A stretch of DNA of 64,000 nt from Arthrobacter sp. S39 (GCF_004320525.1 NZ_SIHX01000001.1:186001-250000), one strand, 5' to 3'; shown: positions 46,477-56,634, numbered from the stretch's first letter. Made by a program: numbers and translations. Notes: generated by a model not told the origin, from the sequence alone.

Positions 46477-47316
46477 ATGGGAATCCGTAAATATAAGCCG
46501 ACTACCCCGGGCCGTCGTGGCTCGAGCGTAGCGGACTTCACCGAAATCACGCGGTCGACGCCGGAAAAGTCGTTGGTACGTCCGCTGCCCAAAAAGGGCG
46601 GCCGTAACAACACCGGTAAGATCACGACCCGTCACAAGGGTGGTGGCCACAAGCGCCAGTACCGTCTGATCGACTTCCGTCGCCACGACAAGGACGGCGT
46701 CAACGCCCGCGTTGCCGAAATCGAGTACGATCCGAACCGCACGGCTCGCATCGCCCTCCTGCACTTCGTTGATGGCACCAAGCGTTACATCATCGCCCCG
46801 AACAAGCTCTCCCAGGGTGACGTAGTTGAGGCAGGTCCCGGTGCTGACATCAAGCCCGGTAACAACCTGCCCCTGCTCAACATCCCGGTGGGTACCGTAA
46901 TCCACGCAGTTGAACTGCGTCCGGGTGGCGGCGCCAAGATGGGCCGCTCCGCCGGCGCATCGATCCAGCTTGTTGCCAAGGAAGGCCGCTTCGCCCAGCT
47001 GCGACTGCCTTCCGGCGAAATCCGCAACGTTGACGTGCGCTGCCGCGCCACGGTTGGCGAGGTCGGCAACGCCGAGCAGTCGAACATCAACTGGGGTAAG
47101 GCTGGCCGCATGCGCTGGAAGGGCGTCCGCCCGACCGTCCGTGGTGTAGCCATGAACCCGGTTGACCACCCGCACGGTGGTGGTGAGGGTAAGACGTCCG
47201 GTGGACGTAACCCCGTCAACCCCAACGGTAAGCGTGAAGGCCGCACCCGCCGCCCCAACAAAGAGAGCGACAAGCTTATTGTTCGTCGCCGTCGTACTGG
47301 CAAGAACAAGCGATAG
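46477..47316 (+). CDS. rplB: 50S ribosomal protein L2
   Basis: 279 residues, [20 protein letters not shown] at the start and the near-invariant C-terminal segment [20 protein letters not shown] containing the histidine implicated in peptidyl-transferase integrity. GAGGAAATAA serves as ribosome-binding site. The largest and most conserved core L-protein, bridging domains II, IV and V of 23S rRNA. Confidence 0.98.
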   Translation: MGIRKYKPTTPGRRGSSVADFTEITRSTPEKSLVRPLPKKGGRNNTGKITTRHKGGGHKRQYRLIDFRRHDKDGVNARVAEIEYDPNRTARIALLHFVDGTKRYIIAPNKLSQGDVVEAGPGADIKPGNNLPLLNIPVGTVIHAVELRPGGGAKMGRSAGASIQLVAKEGRFAQLRLPSGEIRNVDVRCRATVGEVGNAEQSNINWGKAGRMRWKGVRPTVRGVAMNPVDHPHGGGEGKTSGGRNPVNPNGKREGRTRRPNKESDKLIVRRRRTGKNKR

Positions 47317-47328
47317 GAGCCTGGACAC

Positions 47329-47610
47329 ATGCCACGCAGCCTGAAAAAAGGTCCCTTCGTTGACCAGCACCTCTTTGTGAAGGTGGATAGGGAAAACGAA
47401 AAGGGCACCAAGAACGTTATCAAGACCTGGTCCCGCCGTTCGATGATCATCCCCGACATGCTCGGGCACACGATCGCCGTACATGACGGACGCAAGCACA
47501 TCCCGGTGTTTGTCACCGAGTCGATGGTCGGGCACAAGCTCGGCGAATTCGCTCCCACGCGGACATTCCGCGGCCATGTCAAGGACGACCGTAAGGGCAA
47601 GCGCCGCTAG
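47329..47610 (+). CDS. rpsS: 30S ribosomal protein S19
   Basis: 93 residues with [20 protein letters not shown] at the start and [20 protein letters not shown] plus [18 protein letters not shown], the canonical S19 stretch. S19 pairs with S13 in the 30S head near the A site. 12 nt after rplB with GGAGCCTGG upstream. Confidence 0.98.
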   Translation: MPRSLKKGPFVDQHLFVKVDRENEKGTKNVIKTWSRRSMIIPDMLGHTIAVHDGRKHIPVFVTESMVGHKLGEFAPTRTFRGHVKDDRKGKRR

Positions 47611-47648
47611 GCGCCTGCACTTACGTCAAAGACGAGAGAAGGAAAGCA

Positions 47649-48014
47649 ATGGAAGCCAAGGCAATTGCGCGTCACATCCGCGTAACGCCTATGAAGGCCC
47701 GGCGCGTCGTCAACCTTGTTCGTGGTAAGCAAGCGAACGAGGCTCTGGCAATTCTGAAGTTTGCCCCCCAGGCAGCTTCTGAGCCGGTATTCAAGGTAGT
47801 TCAGTCGGCAATCTCCAACGCCCGGGTCCTCGCGGACCGCGACGGCGTGGCGTTTGACGAAGGTGACCTCATCATCAGCGAAGCGTTTGTTGATGAAGGC
47901 CCGACCATGAAGCGGTTCCAGCCGCGTGCCCAGGGTCGTGCATTTCAGATCAAGAAGCGCACCAGCCACATCACCGTGGTAGTCGCTACCCCGGAGAAAG
48001 AGGAGGCTCGCTAA
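47649..48014 (+). CDS. rplV: 50S ribosomal protein L22
   Basis: 121 residues. [20 protein letters not shown] begins the globular domain. The tunnel-lining hairpin is [20 protein letters not shown] with [10 protein letters not shown], the region altered in macrolide-resistant mutants and here apparently normal. Stop adjacent to the rpsC GTG. Confidence 0.98.
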   Translation: MEAKAIARHIRVTPMKARRVVNLVRGKQANEALAILKFAPQAASEPVFKVVQSAISNARVLADRDGVAFDEGDLIISEAFVDEGPTMKRFQPRAQGRAFQIKKRTSHITVVVATPEKEEAR

Positions 48015-48848
48015 GTGGGACAGAAAGTAAACCCGCACGGGTTCCGACTCGGCATCACCACCGATCACGTATCGCACTGGTTCGCTGACAGCACCAAGGC
48101 CGGACAGCGGTACAAGGACTTCGTTCGCGAAGACATCCGTATCCGCCAGCTCATGTCTGTTGGCATGGAGCGCGCCGGTATCGCCAAGGTCGAAATCGAG
48201 CGCACCCGTGACCGTGTCCGCGTGGACATCCACACGGCACGCCCGGGCATCGTCATCGGCCGCCGCGGCGCTGAAGCAGACCGCATCCGCGGCGAGCTCG
48301 AAAAGCTCACCGGCAAGCAGGTCCAGCTGAACATCCTCGAGGTCAAGAACCCCGAGATGGAAGCACAGCTTGTTGCCCAGGGCGTTGCTGAGCAGCTGAC
48401 TTCCCGCGTGGCATTCCGCCGTGCGATGAAGAAGGCCATGCAGTCCGCGCAGCGTGCAGGTGCCAAGGGCATCCGTATCGCCTGCTCGGGTCGACTGGGT
48501 GGAGCTGAAATGTCCCGCTCGGAGTTCTACCGCGAAGGCCGTGTGCCCCTGCACACCCTCCGCGCGAACATCGACTACGGCTTCTACGAGGCCAAGACCA
48601 CCTTCGGCCGTATCGGCGTGAAGGTCTGGATCTACAAGGGTGACGTCACCGCCAAGGAACTGGCTCAGCAGGCAGCTGCTGCTCCGTCCCGTGGCCGCGG
48701 CGCCAGCGACCGTCCGGGCCGCCCGGGCGGTGCTGACCGTGGTGACCGCCGCCGTCGTACCGACCGTCCGGCCGCCGAAGCAGCTCCCGCTGCAGAGGCT
48801 CCGGCAGTTGAGGCTGCACCTGCTGCAGTAGAAGGAGGACAGGCTTAA
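48015..48848 (+). CDS. rpsC: 30S ribosomal protein S3 with long RG-rich and Ala/Glu-rich tail
   Basis: 277 residues versus about 233 in E. coli. The N-domain begins [20 protein letters not shown]. The KH domain has [20 protein letters not shown]. The C-domain has [20 protein letters not shown] and [11 protein letters not shown]. From about residue 222 a disordered tail starts, first Arg/Gly-rich ([20 protein letters not shown]) and then Ala/Glu/Pro-rich. S3 lines the mRNA entry channel, so this tail could contact incoming mRNA. Starts with GTG directly after rplV. Confidence 0.98.
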   Translation: MGQKVNPHGFRLGITTDHVSHWFADSTKAGQRYKDFVREDIRIRQLMSVGMERAGIAKVEIERTRDRVRVDIHTARPGIVIGRRGAEADRIRGELEKLTGKQVQLNILEVKNPEMEAQLVAQGVAEQLTSRVAFRRAMKKAMQSAQRAGAKGIRIACSGRLGGAEMSRSEFYREGRVPLHTLRANIDYGFYEAKTTFGRIGVKVWIYKGDVTAKELAQQAAAAPSRGRGASDRPGRPGGADRGDRRRRTDRPAAEAAPAAEAPAVEAAPAAVEGGQA

Positions 48849-49265
48849 ATGCTTATCCCACGTCGAGTCAAGCACCGTAAGCAGCACCACCCGGGTCGTT
48901 CCGGCGCTGCTACGGGCGGCACCAAGGTCTCCTTCGGTGAGTACGGCATCCAGGCTCTGAGCCCGGCATACGTAACCAACCGTCAGATCGAGTCTGCACG
49001 TATCGCGATGACCCGCCACATCAAGCGTGGCGGTAAGGTCTGGATCAACATCTACCCGGACCGTCCCCTGACCAAGAAGCCTGCCGAAACCCGCATGGGT
49101 TCCGGTAAGGGTTCGCCGGAATGGTGGGTCGCCAACGTCAAGCCGGGCCGGGTTCTCTTTGAGATCTCCGGTGTCGAAGAATCGGTGGCACGCGAGGCCC
49201 TGCGCCTGGCAATCCACAAGCTCCCGTTGAAGGCACGCATTCTGCGTCGCGAAGGTGGTGAATAG
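48849..49265 (+). CDS. rplP: 50S ribosomal protein L16
   Basis: 138 residues. [20 protein letters not shown] and [20 protein letters not shown] are standard. The [20 protein letters not shown] loop approaches the A-site tRNA and is a site of evernimicin resistance in other bacteria. The ATG is adjacent to the rpsC stop, with AGAAGGAGGA upstream inside the rpsC tail. Confidence 0.98.
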   Translation: MLIPRRVKHRKQHHPGRSGAATGGTKVSFGEYGIQALSPAYVTNRQIESARIAMTRHIKRGGKVWINIYPDRPLTKKPAETRMGSGKGSPEWWVANVKPGRVLFEISGVEESVAREALRLAIHKLPLKARILRREGGE

Positions 49266-49267
49266 AA

Positions 49268-49597
49268 ATGGCAGTAGGATCCAAGGAACTCGCTCCCGCA
49301 CAGCTGGACGGTTTCGACAACGAGCGTCTCGTTGAAGAACTTCGCAAGGCTAAGGAAGAGCTGTTCAACCTGCGTTTCCAGTCAGCCACCGGCCAGCTGG
49401 AGAACCACGGTCGTCTGCGCGCGGTAAAGAAGGACATCGCACGCATCTACACCGTTCTCCGTGAACGCGAGCTGGGCATTCGTGCCGAGGTTGCCGCACC
49501 GGTTGTGGAAGCCAAGGAAGAAAAGAAGTCCAAGAAGGCAACAACCAAGAAGGCCGAAAAGGCTGAAACGGTTGAGACCGAGGAGGATGCCAAGTGA
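49268..49597 (+). CDS. rpmC: 50S ribosomal protein L29 with Lys/Glu-rich C-terminal tail
   Basis: 109 residues where L29 is normally 63-80. The core spans residues 5-70 ([20 protein letters not shown], then [20 protein letters not shown]). The final 35 residues are a charged Ala/Lys/Glu repeat ([20 protein letters not shown]). L29 sits at the tunnel exit beside L23, so the tail is likely to project near the nascent-chain exit. The stop overlaps the rpsQ GTG. Confidence 0.96.
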   Translation: MAVGSKELAPAQLDGFDNERLVEELRKAKEELFNLRFQSATGQLENHGRLRAVKKDIARIYTVLRERELGIRAEVAAPVVEAKEEKKSKKATTKKAEKAETVETEEDAK

Positions 49598-49899
49598 GTG
49601 AAAAGGACGAGAACGTGACGGAAACTGCTACGGCAGCTACGGCTGAGCAGCGCGGTTACCGCAAGACGCGTCGCGGCTACGTGGTTTCGGACAAGATGGA
49701 AAAGACCATCGTTGTCCAGGTTGAAGACCGCGTGAAGCACGCCCTGTACGGCAAGGTCATCCGCCGTACCTCCAAGGTCAAGGCTCACGACGAAGAGAAC
49801 AGCGCCGGCATCGGCGACCTCGTTGTCATCGCCGAGACCCGCCCGCTGTCCGCCACGAAGAACTGGCGGCTCGTGGAGATCCTCGAGAAGGCCAAGTAA
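49594..49899 (+). CDS. rpsQ: 30S ribosomal protein S17 with short N-terminal extension
   Basis: 101 residues from GTG 49594. The first 18 residues (acidic/Thr/Ala) extend a typical S17 core: [20 protein letters not shown] with [20 protein letters not shown], then [20 protein letters not shown]. Overlaps rpmC by 4 nt. Last gene of the S10 operon. A terminator follows 35 nt past the stop. Confidence 0.97.
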   Translation: MSEKDENVTETATAATAEQRGYRKTRRGYVVSDKMEKTIVVQVEDRVKHALYGKVIRRTSKVKAHDEENSAGIGDLVVIAETRPLSATKNWRLVEILEKAK

Positions 49900-49934
49900 C
49901 ACCTGCAGCACCGCTGGCAACAGCCGCTGTACCG

Positions 49935-49968
49935 GAAACCCCCGTTCCCTTTGGGAGCGGGGGTTTTC
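49935..49968 (+). terminator. Terminator of the S10 operon
   Basis: GAAACCCCCGTTCCC, loop TTT, GGGAGCGGGGGTTTTC, followed by CCG. The U-tract is partly inside the stem, as in several terminators here. It separates S10 and spc transcription units. Confidence 0.75.
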
Positions 49969-50091
49969 CCGTTCCCGGGGGAACGGCACGCGTGGTGCGC
50001 CGGCCCAAGGTCCCAACGTGCCGCCGTCGTCCGTTGCCTGGCGAGTGGGCAGGGACCGTCGCCTTGTGATATGGGGGAGTGCCCCGTTCTG

Positions 50092-50100
50092 TGCTAGGAT
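50092..50100 (+). promoter_or_regulatory. Candidate extended -10 promoter of the spc operon
   Basis: TGCTAGGAT (50092-50100) is an extended -10 element in the 450-nt gene-free gap before rplN, where no other open frame is convincing. No good -35 is seen. The leader of about 245 nt contains small hairpins TTGGAC/GTCCAA (50181-50195) and GCCTGG/CCAGGC (50235-50257). Confidence 0.4.
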
Positions 50101-50349
50101 ATTGAGTTTGTATGGCGCCTTCTGTGCGCCGTCATCAAACCTCGTAAACAATCGTGCCACGGCATAGTGCCCCCTTGCGCTTGGACTGCGTCCAATCCGC
50201 CTGGGAAGCAAATGTTTTTGGCACTGGCGTTTAGGCCTGGTCTGGCAAAATCCAGGCAGGTCAAGAGACACCCCGATCAACCGTTCCGCAAGGCTCATTC
50301 CGTAGGAAGATTTTCGGTCTGAGAACCAGCGCGACGCAAGGAGTAAATA

Positions 50350-50718
50350 GTGATTCAGCAGGAGTCGCGACTCAAGGTCGCCGACAACACGGGTGCTAAG
50401 GAAATCCTTACCATTCGCGTTCTCGGTGGATCTGGCCGTCGCTACGCAGGCATTGGCGACGTCATCGTCGCTACCGTCAAGGACGCAATTCCGGGCGGCA
50501 ACGTAAAGAAGGGCGATGTTGTCAAGGCAGTCATCGTCCGTACCAAGAAGGAACGCCGCCGTGCGGATGGTTCCTACATCAAGTTTGACGAGAACGCAGC
50601 TGTGATCCTGAAGGCTGACGGTGACCCCCGCGGTACCCGTATCTTCGGACCGGTTGGTCGTGAACTCCGTGACAAGAAGTTCATGAAGATCGTTTCTCTG
50701 GCTCCGGAGGTGCTCTAG
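50350..50718 (+). CDS. rplN: 50S ribosomal protein L14
   Basis: 122 residues from GTG 50350. [20 protein letters not shown] and [20 protein letters not shown] plus [20 protein letters not shown] are family-typical. L14 lies at the subunit interface and binds the silencing factor RsfS in other bacteria. First gene of the spc operon. GCAAGGAG precedes the GTG. Confidence 0.98.
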   Translation: MIQQESRLKVADNTGAKEILTIRVLGGSGRRYAGIGDVIVATVKDAIPGGNVKKGDVVKAVIVRTKKERRRADGSYIKFDENAAVILKADGDPRGTRIFGPVGRELRDKKFMKIVSLAPEVL

Positions 50719-50721
50719 TCC

Positions 50722-51081
50722 ATGGCTAAGATCAAAAAGGGTGACCTCGTTCAGGTCATCACTGGCGCCAAGGCTGAGCGCGGCGGCGACAAAGGCAAGC
50801 AGGGCAAGGTTCTGCGCGTATTCCCGGAGACCAACCGCGTGTTGGTTGAGGGCATTAACCGCGTAACCAAGCACACCAAGGTCGGTCAGTCGCAGCGCGG
50901 CACCAAGACCGGTGGCATCGAGGTCGTAGAAGCTTCGATCCACATCTCCAACGTGGCCCTGGTTGACCCGTCCACCAAGAAGCCCACTCGCGTAGGTTTC
51001 CGCACCGAGACCGTTGAGCGCAATGGCGTGAAGCGCGAAGTGCGTGTACGCGTGGCCAAGAGCTCCGGGAAGGACATCTAA
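50722..51081 (+). CDS. rplX: 50S ribosomal protein L24
   Basis: 119 residues, [20 protein letters not shown] with the KOW-type [20 protein letters not shown] and [20 protein letters not shown]. One of the assembly initiators of the 50S. The stop shares a base with the rplE ATG (TAATG), indicating translational coupling. Confidence 0.98.
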   Translation: MAKIKKGDLVQVITGAKAERGGDKGKQGKVLRVFPETNRVLVEGINRVTKHTKVGQSQRGTKTGGIEVVEASIHISNVALVDPSTKKPTRVGFRTETVERNGVKREVRVRVAKSSGKDI

Positions 51082-51662
51082 TGACTGAGACTCTCGAGAC
51101 TCCGGCAACGAAGATCGTTCCTCGTCTGAAGACCAAGTACGCCGATTCCATCAAGAGCACGCTCATTGAGGAATTCAAGTACGAGAACGTCAACCAGGTT
51201 CCCCGCCTGGTGAAGGTCGTTGTGAACATGGGTGTTGGAGATGCCGCCAAGGACTCCAAACTGATCGACGGCGCTGTCCGCGATCTGACCCTGATCACCG
51301 GCCAGAAGCCGCAGGTAACCAAGGCCCGCAAGTCGATCGCACAGTTCAAGCTGCGCGAAGGCATGCCCATCGGCGCACACGCTACCCTGCGTGGGGACCG
51401 CATGTGGGAATTCCTGGATCGCCTCGTCACGCTGGCTCTGCCCCGTATCCGCGACTTCCGCGGCCTCAGCGGCAAGCAGTTCGATGGCAACGGCAACTAC
51501 ACCTTCGGTCTGACCGAGCAGGTTATGTTCCACGAAATCGACCAGGATTCCATCGACCGCGTCCGCGGTATGGACATCACGGTTGTTACCACTGCCAAGA
51601 CCGATGACGAAGGCCGCGCGCTGCTGAAGGCGCTTGGCTTCCCGTTCAAGGCCGAAGACTAA
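51081..51662 (+). CDS. rplE: 50S ribosomal protein L5
   Basis: 193 residues. [20 protein letters not shown] and [20 protein letters not shown] plus [20 protein letters not shown] identify L5, which binds 5S rRNA with L18 and L25. In most actinobacteria rpsN follows. Here a 78-nt gap leads to rpsH and no S14 frame exists. Confidence 0.98.
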   Translation: MTETLETPATKIVPRLKTKYADSIKSTLIEEFKYENVNQVPRLVKVVVNMGVGDAAKDSKLIDGAVRDLTLITGQKPQVTKARKSIAQFKLREGMPIGAHATLRGDRMWEFLDRLVTLALPRIRDFRGLSGKQFDGNGNYTFGLTEQVMFHEIDQDSIDRVRGMDITVVTTAKTDDEGRALLKALGFPFKAED

Positions 51663-51740
51663 TCTAACTACGTAACAGGTCCTTCGCTGAGGCTTTTGGC
51701 AGCAGCGAGGAAACCGTTATGAGGAAGGGCAAGAGCCCAA

Positions 51741-52139
51741 ATGACAATGACAGATCCTGTCGCAGACATGCTTACGCGTCTGCGCAATGCAAACTCGGCA
51801 TACCACGATTCCGTGACCATGCCGTACAGCAAGCTCAAGGCACGCGTTGCCGACATCCTGAAGGCTGAAGGTTACATCGCCTCCTGGAAAGAAGAAGACG
51901 CTGAGGTTGGCAAGAAGCTGACCCTCGAGCTCAAGTTCGGTCCGAACCGCGAGCGTTCAATCGCTGGCGTTCGTCGTATTTCCAAGCCGGGACTGCGCGT
52001 TTACGCAAAGTCCACCAACCTGCCGCACGTGCTCGGTGGCCTGGGTGTCGCAATCCTGTCCACCTCTTCCGGCCTCTTGACTGACAAGCAGGCCGGCAAG
52101 AAGGGCGTGGGCGGCGAAGTCCTCGCTTACGTCTGGTAA
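51741..52139 (+). CDS. rpsH: 30S ribosomal protein S8
   Basis: 132 residues, [20 protein letters not shown] and the C-terminal [20 protein letters not shown] signature. S8 binds the 16S central domain and in E. coli represses the spc operon by binding near the rplE start. No equivalent site was sought in detail. An in-frame ATG two codons later is an alternative start. Confidence 0.98.
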   Translation: MTMTDPVADMLTRLRNANSAYHDSVTMPYSKLKARVADILKAEGYIASWKEEDAEVGKKLTLELKFGPNRERSIAGVRRISKPGLRVYAKSTNLPHVLGGLGVAILSTSSGLLTDKQAGKKGVGGEVLAYVW

Positions 52140-52157
52140 CGGGAAAGGAAGAGAATA

Positions 52158-52694
52158 ATGTCACGTATTGGACGTCTCCCCATCACCGTTCCTGCCGGCG
52201 TTGAGGTCAAGGTTGACGGCTCTGTCGTCAGCGTCAAGGGTGCCAAAGGCGAGCTGAACCACACTGTGGCCAGCCCGATCGAGGTTTCCCTGGAAGCAGA
52301 GACCCTGACTGTCGCCCGCCCGAACGACGAGCGCGCCTCCCGTTCACTCCACGGCCTGACACGCACCCTGATCTCCAACATGATCGAGGGCGTTACCAAG
52401 GGCTACGAGAAGAAGCTTGAAATCGTTGGTACTGGTTACCGCGTTCAGGCCAAGGGATCTGACCTTGAGTTCGCTCTCGGCTACAGCCACCCGGTAAATG
52501 TCACCGCACCGGACGGCATCACCTTTGCAGTTGAGACCCCGACCAAGCTCTCTGTTTCAGGTATCAACAAGCAGCAGGTCGGCGAGGTTGCTGCCAACAT
52601 TCGCAAGCTGCGGAAGCCGGACCCCTATAAGGGCAAGGGCATCCGTTACGCCGGCGAAGTCATCCGCCGCAAGGTCGGAAAGGCTGGTAAGTAA
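52158..52694 (+). CDS. rplF: 50S ribosomal protein L6
   Basis: 178 residues in two similar domains. [20 protein letters not shown] opens domain 1 and the RNA-binding C-terminal signature [20 protein letters not shown] closes domain 2. Lies near the sarcin-ricin loop. GGAAAGGAAG is the ribosome-binding site, 18 nt after rpsH. Confidence 0.98.
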   Translation: MSRIGRLPITVPAGVEVKVDGSVVSVKGAKGELNHTVASPIEVSLEAETLTVARPNDERASRSLHGLTRTLISNMIEGVTKGYEKKLEIVGTGYRVQAKGSDLEFALGYSHPVNVTAPDGITFAVETPTKLSVSGINKQQVGEVAANIRKLRKPDPYKGKGIRYAGEVIRRKVGKAGK

Positions 52695-52696
52695 CC

Positions 52697-53080
52697 ATGG
52701 CCATCTCAATTAACAAGAAGCGTACGAACAAGAGCAAGTCTGCTTCGCGCAGCCGCCGCCAGCTTCGTATCCGCAAGCGCATCTCCGGTACGGCTGTACG
52801 TCCTCGTCTGGTCGTCAACCGTTCCGCACGCCACGTATTCGTCCAGGTTGTCGATGACACCAAGGGCCTTACCGTAGCGAGCGCGTCCACTCTGGAAGCC
52901 GACCTTCGTGCATTCGACGGTGACAAGACTGCCAAGGCCAAGCGCGTTGGCGAGCTCGTCGCCGAGCGTGCGAAGGCTGCCGGTATCGAAGCTGTTGTCT
53001 TCGACCGCGGTGGTAACAAGTACCACGGCCGGATCGCCGCCGTCGCTGACGGTGCACGTGAAGGTGGGCTGTCACTGTGA
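52697..53080 (+). CDS. rplR: 50S ribosomal protein L18
   Basis: 127 residues. A basic N-terminus ([20 protein letters not shown]) binds 5S r[23 protein letters not shown] and [20 protein letters not shown] are diagnostic. Stop overlaps the rpsE GTG by 4 nt (GTGA). Confidence 0.97.
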   Translation: MAISINKKRTNKSKSASRSRRQLRIRKRISGTAVRPRLVVNRSARHVFVQVVDDTKGLTVASASTLEADLRAFDGDKTAKAKRVGELVAERAKAAGIEAVVFDRGGNKYHGRIAAVADGAREGGLSL

Positions 53081-53805
53081 CGGAAGCAAACAAGGAAAAG
53101 GACACTGTGTCTGCAGATCAGAAGGCGACTGAAGCCGTAGCTGCTCCGGCCACTGAGACCACTGCTCCCGCTGCTGCCGACGACCGCCGTGGTGGCGCTC
53201 GTCGTGGCGAGCGTGGAGACCGTGGCCAGGGCCGCGGCGACCGTGGTGGCCGTGGCGGCCGCGACGGCGGCCGTGAAGCTGAGAAGAGCCAGTTCGTAGA
53301 GCGCGTTGTCACCATCAACCGCGTTTCCAAGGTCGTCAAGGGTGGTCGTCGCTTCAGCTTCACCGCACTGGTCGTCGTTGGTGACGGTAACGGCATGGTC
53401 GGCGTTGGCTACGGCAAGGCTAAGGAAGTTCCTGCCGCAATCGCGAAGGGCGTTGAAGAGGCCAAGAAGTCCTTCTTCCGCGTTCCCCGCATTGGCAACA
53501 CCATTCCCCACCGTGTTCAGGGTGAGGCTGCTGCAGGCGTCGTAATGCTGCGTCCGGCTTCCGCCGGTACCGGTGTTATCGCCGGTGGTCCGGTCCGTGC
53601 AGTACTGGAGTGCGTGGGCATCCACGACATCCTCTCCAAGTCGCTCGGTTCCTCCAACGCCATCAACATCGTTCACGCGACCGTTGATGCCCTGAAGCGC
53701 CTCGAAGAGCCGGCAGCAGTGGCAGCACGCCGCGGCCTGCCCCTCGACGAGGTTGCTCCGCCGGCAATGGTGAAGGCTCTCCTGAACCAGAAGGCGGGTG
53801 TCTAA
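53077..53805 (+). CDS. rpsE: 30S ribosomal protein S5 with RGG-rich N-terminal extension
   Basis: 242 residues against 167 in E. coli. The first ~70 residues are an extension: a Thr/Ala-rich start, then repeated RG units ([28 protein letters not shown]). The core has [20 protein letters not shown] with [10 protein letters not shown] and the loop [20 protein letters not shown], ending [19 protein letters not shown]5 lines the mRNA entry site with S3. GTG start overlapping rplR. Confidence 0.98.
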   Translation: MTEANKEKDTVSADQKATEAVAAPATETTAPAAADDRRGGARRGERGDRGQGRGDRGGRGGRDGGREAEKSQFVERVVTINRVSKVVKGGRRFSFTALVVVGDGNGMVGVGYGKAKEVPAAIAKGVEEAKKSFFRVPRIGNTIPHRVQGEAAAGVVMLRPASAGTGVIAGGPVRAVLECVGIHDILSKSLGSSNAINIVHATVDALKRLEEPAAVAARRGLPLDEVAPPAMVKALLNQKAGV

Positions 53806-53808
53806 GTT

Positions 53809-54015
53809 ATGGCTAAGAACCTGACTCCCTCCGACGCCCAGTTGGAGATCACTCAGATCAAGTCCGTCATTGGCGGCAAGCAGAACCAGCGCGACACCCT
53901 TCGGTCCCTCGGCCTGAAGCGGATCGGACACACCGTTGTCCGCACCGCTGACGCCGTGACCGTTGGCATGCTCAACACGGTTCCGCACCTGGTAAAGGTA
54001 GAGGAGGCGAAGTAA
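53809..54015 (+). CDS. rpmD: 50S ribosomal protein L30
   Basis: 68 residues. [20 protein letters not shown] and [20 protein letters not shown] are the conserved L30 core, which needs no extension. 3 nt after rpsE and abutting rplO. Rarely essential in other bacteria. Confidence 0.97.
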   Translation: MAKNLTPSDAQLEITQIKSVIGGKQNQRDTLRSLGLKRIGHTVVRTADAVTVGMLNTVPHLVKVEEAK

Positions 54016-54510
54016 ATGGCAGAGAAGAAAACCGCCGAAAAGGCACAGAGCGCCACTGCTGAGAAGCAGAACGCACTGAAGGTTCACCACCTGCGTCCCG
54101 CCCCGGGTGCCAAGACCGCCAAGACCCGTGTTGGTCGTGGTGAAGGTTCCAAGGGTAAGACCGCCGGTCGCGGTACCAAGGGTACGAAGGCCCGCTACCA
54201 GATCAAGGCTGGCTTTGCCGGCGGCCAGCTGCCGCTGCACATGCGCCTGCCGAAGCTGCGCGGCTTCAAGAACCCGTTCCGGGTTGAGTTCCAGGTTGTA
54301 AACCTGGACAAGCTCAACGAGCTGTTCCCGGAAGGTGGCGCAGTCACCGTGGAGAACCTGGTCGAAAAGGGTGCCGTTCGCAAGAACCAGCCCGTCAAGG
54401 TGCTTGGCACCGGCGACATCACCGTCAAGGTTGACGTCACCGCCCACGCATTCTCGGCCAGCGCCGCTGAAAAGATTGCTGCAGCAGGCGGAAGCACCAC
54501 CGCCCTCTAA
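54016..54510 (+). CDS. rplO: 50S ribosomal protein L15
   Basis: 164 residues, about 18 longer than usual because of an Ala/Lys/Glu-rich start. The core shows [20 protein letters not shown], the glycine-rich [20 protein letters not shown] and [20 protein letters not shown]. It is the last gene of the spc unit. secY has its own promoter behind a strong terminator. Confidence 0.97.
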   Translation: MAEKKTAEKAQSATAEKQNALKVHHLRPAPGAKTAKTRVGRGEGSKGKTAGRGTKGTKARYQIKAGFAGGQLPLHMRLPKLRGFKNPFRVEFQVVNLDKLNELFPEGGAVTVENLVEKGAVRKNQPVKVLGTGDITVKVDVTAHAFSASAAEKIAAAGGSTTAL

Positions 54511-54537
54511 CGAGGCGGTGGGCGGACGCCCGTTGCG

Positions 54538-54585
54538 AACTCCCGGTCTGCAGAGCCCCCCGGCTCCGCAGACCGGGAGTTTTTT
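54538..54585 (+). terminator. Terminator of the spc operon
   Basis: AACTCCCGGTCTGC, loop of 16 nt containing AGCCCCCCGGCT, GCAGACCGGGAGTT, then TTTT. A 14-bp perfect stem 27 nt past the rplO stop. Confidence 0.88.
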
Positions 54586-54639
54586 CACATCCGCCAGCCG
54601 AGGATTTCCGTCCGCTCGGCGCACGCGCGCACCTGCGGA

Positions 54640-54670
54640 TTGTTCGCATCGCGCATACACCCGTTAGACT
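54640..54670 (+). promoter_or_regulatory. Candidate promoter of secY-adk-map
   Basis: TAGACT at 54665-54670, with TTGTTC (54640) 19 nt or TTCGCA (54643) 16 nt upstream as -35. Start predicted about 55 nt before secY. Confidence 0.45.
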
Positions 54671-54730
54671 CGGTTGTTGGGATTTATTGACCCCCATCAC
54701 ACCACTCTTAATTTACAAACAGGAGGACGC

Positions 54731-56041
54731 TTGCTTAGCGCATTTGGCCGGGCCTTTCGCACGCCTGATCTGCGACGCAAGTTGTTGTTCACGCTGGGAA
54801 TCATCACCATCTTCCGCTTGGGTGCCTTCATTCCCTCGCCTGGTGTGAACTACCAGAATGTCCAGCAATGCTTGCAGAACGGTCAGACCGCAGGCGGGCT
54901 CTACCAGCTCGTTAACCTGTTCAGCGGCGGTGCATTGCTGCAGGTGTCCATCTTCGCGCTGGGCATCATGCCGTATATTACCGCCAGCATCATCGTGCAG
55001 CTGCTCCGGGTGGTCATTCCCCGGTTCCAGCAACTGTACGAAGAGGGCGCCTCCGGGCAGTCCAAGCTGACGCAGTACACGCGGTACCTCACCATCGCTC
55101 TCGGCCTGCTCAACGCCACGACACTGGTGTCGCTGGCGCGTTCGGGCCAGCTCCTTCCGGGCTGTGCGCTGGACATCATCCCTGATGCCAGCGTGATCAC
55201 CACGATCCTGATCATCATCACGCTGACGGCCGGCACCGGTCTGATCATGTGGATGGGCGAGCTCGTCACCGAAAAGGGTGTGGGCAACGGCATGTCCCTG
55301 CTCATCTTCACCTCGATCGCCGCAGGCTTCCCCACCTCCCTGGGCGCCATCTGGACCTCGCAGGGTCCGGGCACGTTCTTTATGGTCCTGGCCATCGGCC
55401 TGGTGACCGTCGCCCTGGTGGTCTTCGTGGAGCAGTCCCAGCGCCGCGTCCCGGTGCAGTACGCCAAGCGGATGATTGGACGCCGCACGGTGGGCGGCAC
55501 CAGCACGTACATCCCCATCAAGGTCAACATGGCAGGCGTGGTCCCCGTGATCTTTGCGTCCTCCATGCTGTACCTGCCGGGCCTGATCTCCCAGTTCAAC
55601 CAGCCCAAGGCGGGCGAGCAGATGGCCCCTTGGGTGGAGTGGATCAACAACAACCTCACACGGGGTGACCACCCGATTTACATGGCGCTCTACTTCGCCA
55701 TGATTGTCTTTTTCACCTATTTCTACGTCGCGATCACCTTCAACCCTGAAGAAGTCTCCGACAACATGAAGAAGTACGGCGGCTTCATCCCGGGCATCCG
55801 GGCTGGCAAGCCGACAGCGGACTACCTGCAGTACGTCCTTTCCAGGATCACCCTGCCCGGCGCCCTCTACCTGGGCTTTGTGGCACTGATCCCGCTCGTC
55901 GCCCTGGTCCTGATCAACGCGAACCAGAACTTCCCGTTCGGTGGCACGTCGATCCTGATCATGGTGGGTGTGGGCCTGGAAACGGTCAAGCAGATTGACG
56001 CGCAGCTACAACAACGTCACTACGAAGGGCTTTTGCGATGA
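54731..56041 (+). CDS. secY: Preprotein translocase subunit SecY
   Basis: 436 residues from TTG 54731, preceded by ACAGGAGGA. Translation gives MLSAFGRAFRTPDLRRKLLF, the expected start. Ten TM helices with the plug helix region (PGVNYQN), and the conserved loop TVGGTSTYIPIKVNMAGVVP between TM6 and TM7 that receives SecA and ribosome. Forms SecYEG with SecE. Stop overlaps the adk ATG by 4 nt. Confidence 0.98.
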   Translation: MLSAFGRAFRTPDLRRKLLFTLGIITIFRLGAFIPSPGVNYQNVQQCLQNGQTAGGLYQLVNLFSGGALLQVSIFALGIMPYITASIIVQLLRVVIPRFQQLYEEGASGQSKLTQYTRYLTIALGLLNATTLVSLARSGQLLPGCALDIIPDASVITTILIIITLTAGTGLIMWMGELVTEKGVGNGMSLLIFTSIAAGFPTSLGAIWTSQGPGTFFMVLAIGLVTVALVVFVEQSQRRVPVQYAKRMIGRRTVGGTSTYIPIKVNMAGVVPVIFASSMLYLPGLISQFNQPKAGEQMAPWVEWINNNLTRGDHPIYMALYFAMIVFFTYFYVAITFNPEEVSDNMKKYGGFIPGIRAGKPTADYLQYVLSRITLPGALYLGFVALIPLVALVLINANQNFPFGGTSILIMVGVGLETVKQIDAQLQQRHYEGLLR

Positions 56042-56616
56042 CGAGAATGCTGATTATTGGACCTCCGGGTTCGGGCAAGGGAACGCAGGCGGAACGGATC
56101 TCCGAACGCCTCGGCGTCGTTGCGATCTCCACCGGCGATATCTTCCGCGCCAATGTCAAGGGTGAGACGCCGCTGGGCGTCGAGGCCAAGAAGTACATGG
56201 ATGCCGGCGATTTCGTGCCGGACAGCGTCACCAACAAGATGGTGCGCGACCGCCTGAGCGAGGCCGACGTCGAAAGCGGCTTCCTGCTGGACGGCTACCC
56301 CCGCACCACCGCCCAGGTGGACTACCTCGACGAGATCCTCGCCAAGGGCGAAGAGAAGCTCGACGTCGTCCTGCAGCTGACAGCCGACGACGAGGAACTG
56401 GTACACCGGCTTCTCGGCCGGGCCAAGGAGACGGGCCGGAGCGACGACAACGAAGCCGTCATCCGCCACCGCCTGGACCTGTACCACGAGCAGACCGAAG
56501 CCGTTGTGGCCAAGTATGCCGAACGCGGCATCCTGACCCAGGTCGACGGCATCGGCGGCATCGACGAGGTCACCGACCGCGTCATGCAGGCCATCAAGGC
56601 AGCCCAGGCCGCCTGA
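56038..56616 (+). CDS. adk: Adenylate kinase (short-LID form)
   Basis: 192 residues. P-loop IIGPPGSGKGTQAE at the start, AMP-binding ISTGDIFRANVKGETPLGVE, and RGR-like LLGRAKETGRSDDNEAVIRH. The long zinc-type LID of E. coli Adk is absent, as in many actinobacteria. Interconverts ATP + AMP and 2 ADP. Translationally coupled to secY. A U-less hairpin follows the stop. Confidence 0.97.
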   Translation: MTRMLIIGPPGSGKGTQAERISERLGVVAISTGDIFRANVKGETPLGVEAKKYMDAGDFVPDSVTNKMVRDRLSEADVESGFLLDGYPRTTAQVDYLDEILAKGEEKLDVVLQLTADDEELVHRLLGRAKETGRSDDNEAVIRHRLDLYHEQTEAVVAKYAERGILTQVDGIGGIDEVTDRVMQAIKAAQAA

Positions 56617-56634
56617 TCCCGGCAACAGTTATTC

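Noticed and set aside
53190..53280. Apparent tandem repeat in DNA (CGTGGT/GGCCGT units)
   Set aside because: It is the codon-level consequence of the RG-rich S5 extension, in frame and translated, not an independent repeat.
52660..54660. 666-codon antisense frame across rplR-rplO
   Set aside because: It crosses five conserved ribosomal genes on the other strand and has Ala/Thr/Gly-rich shadow composition.
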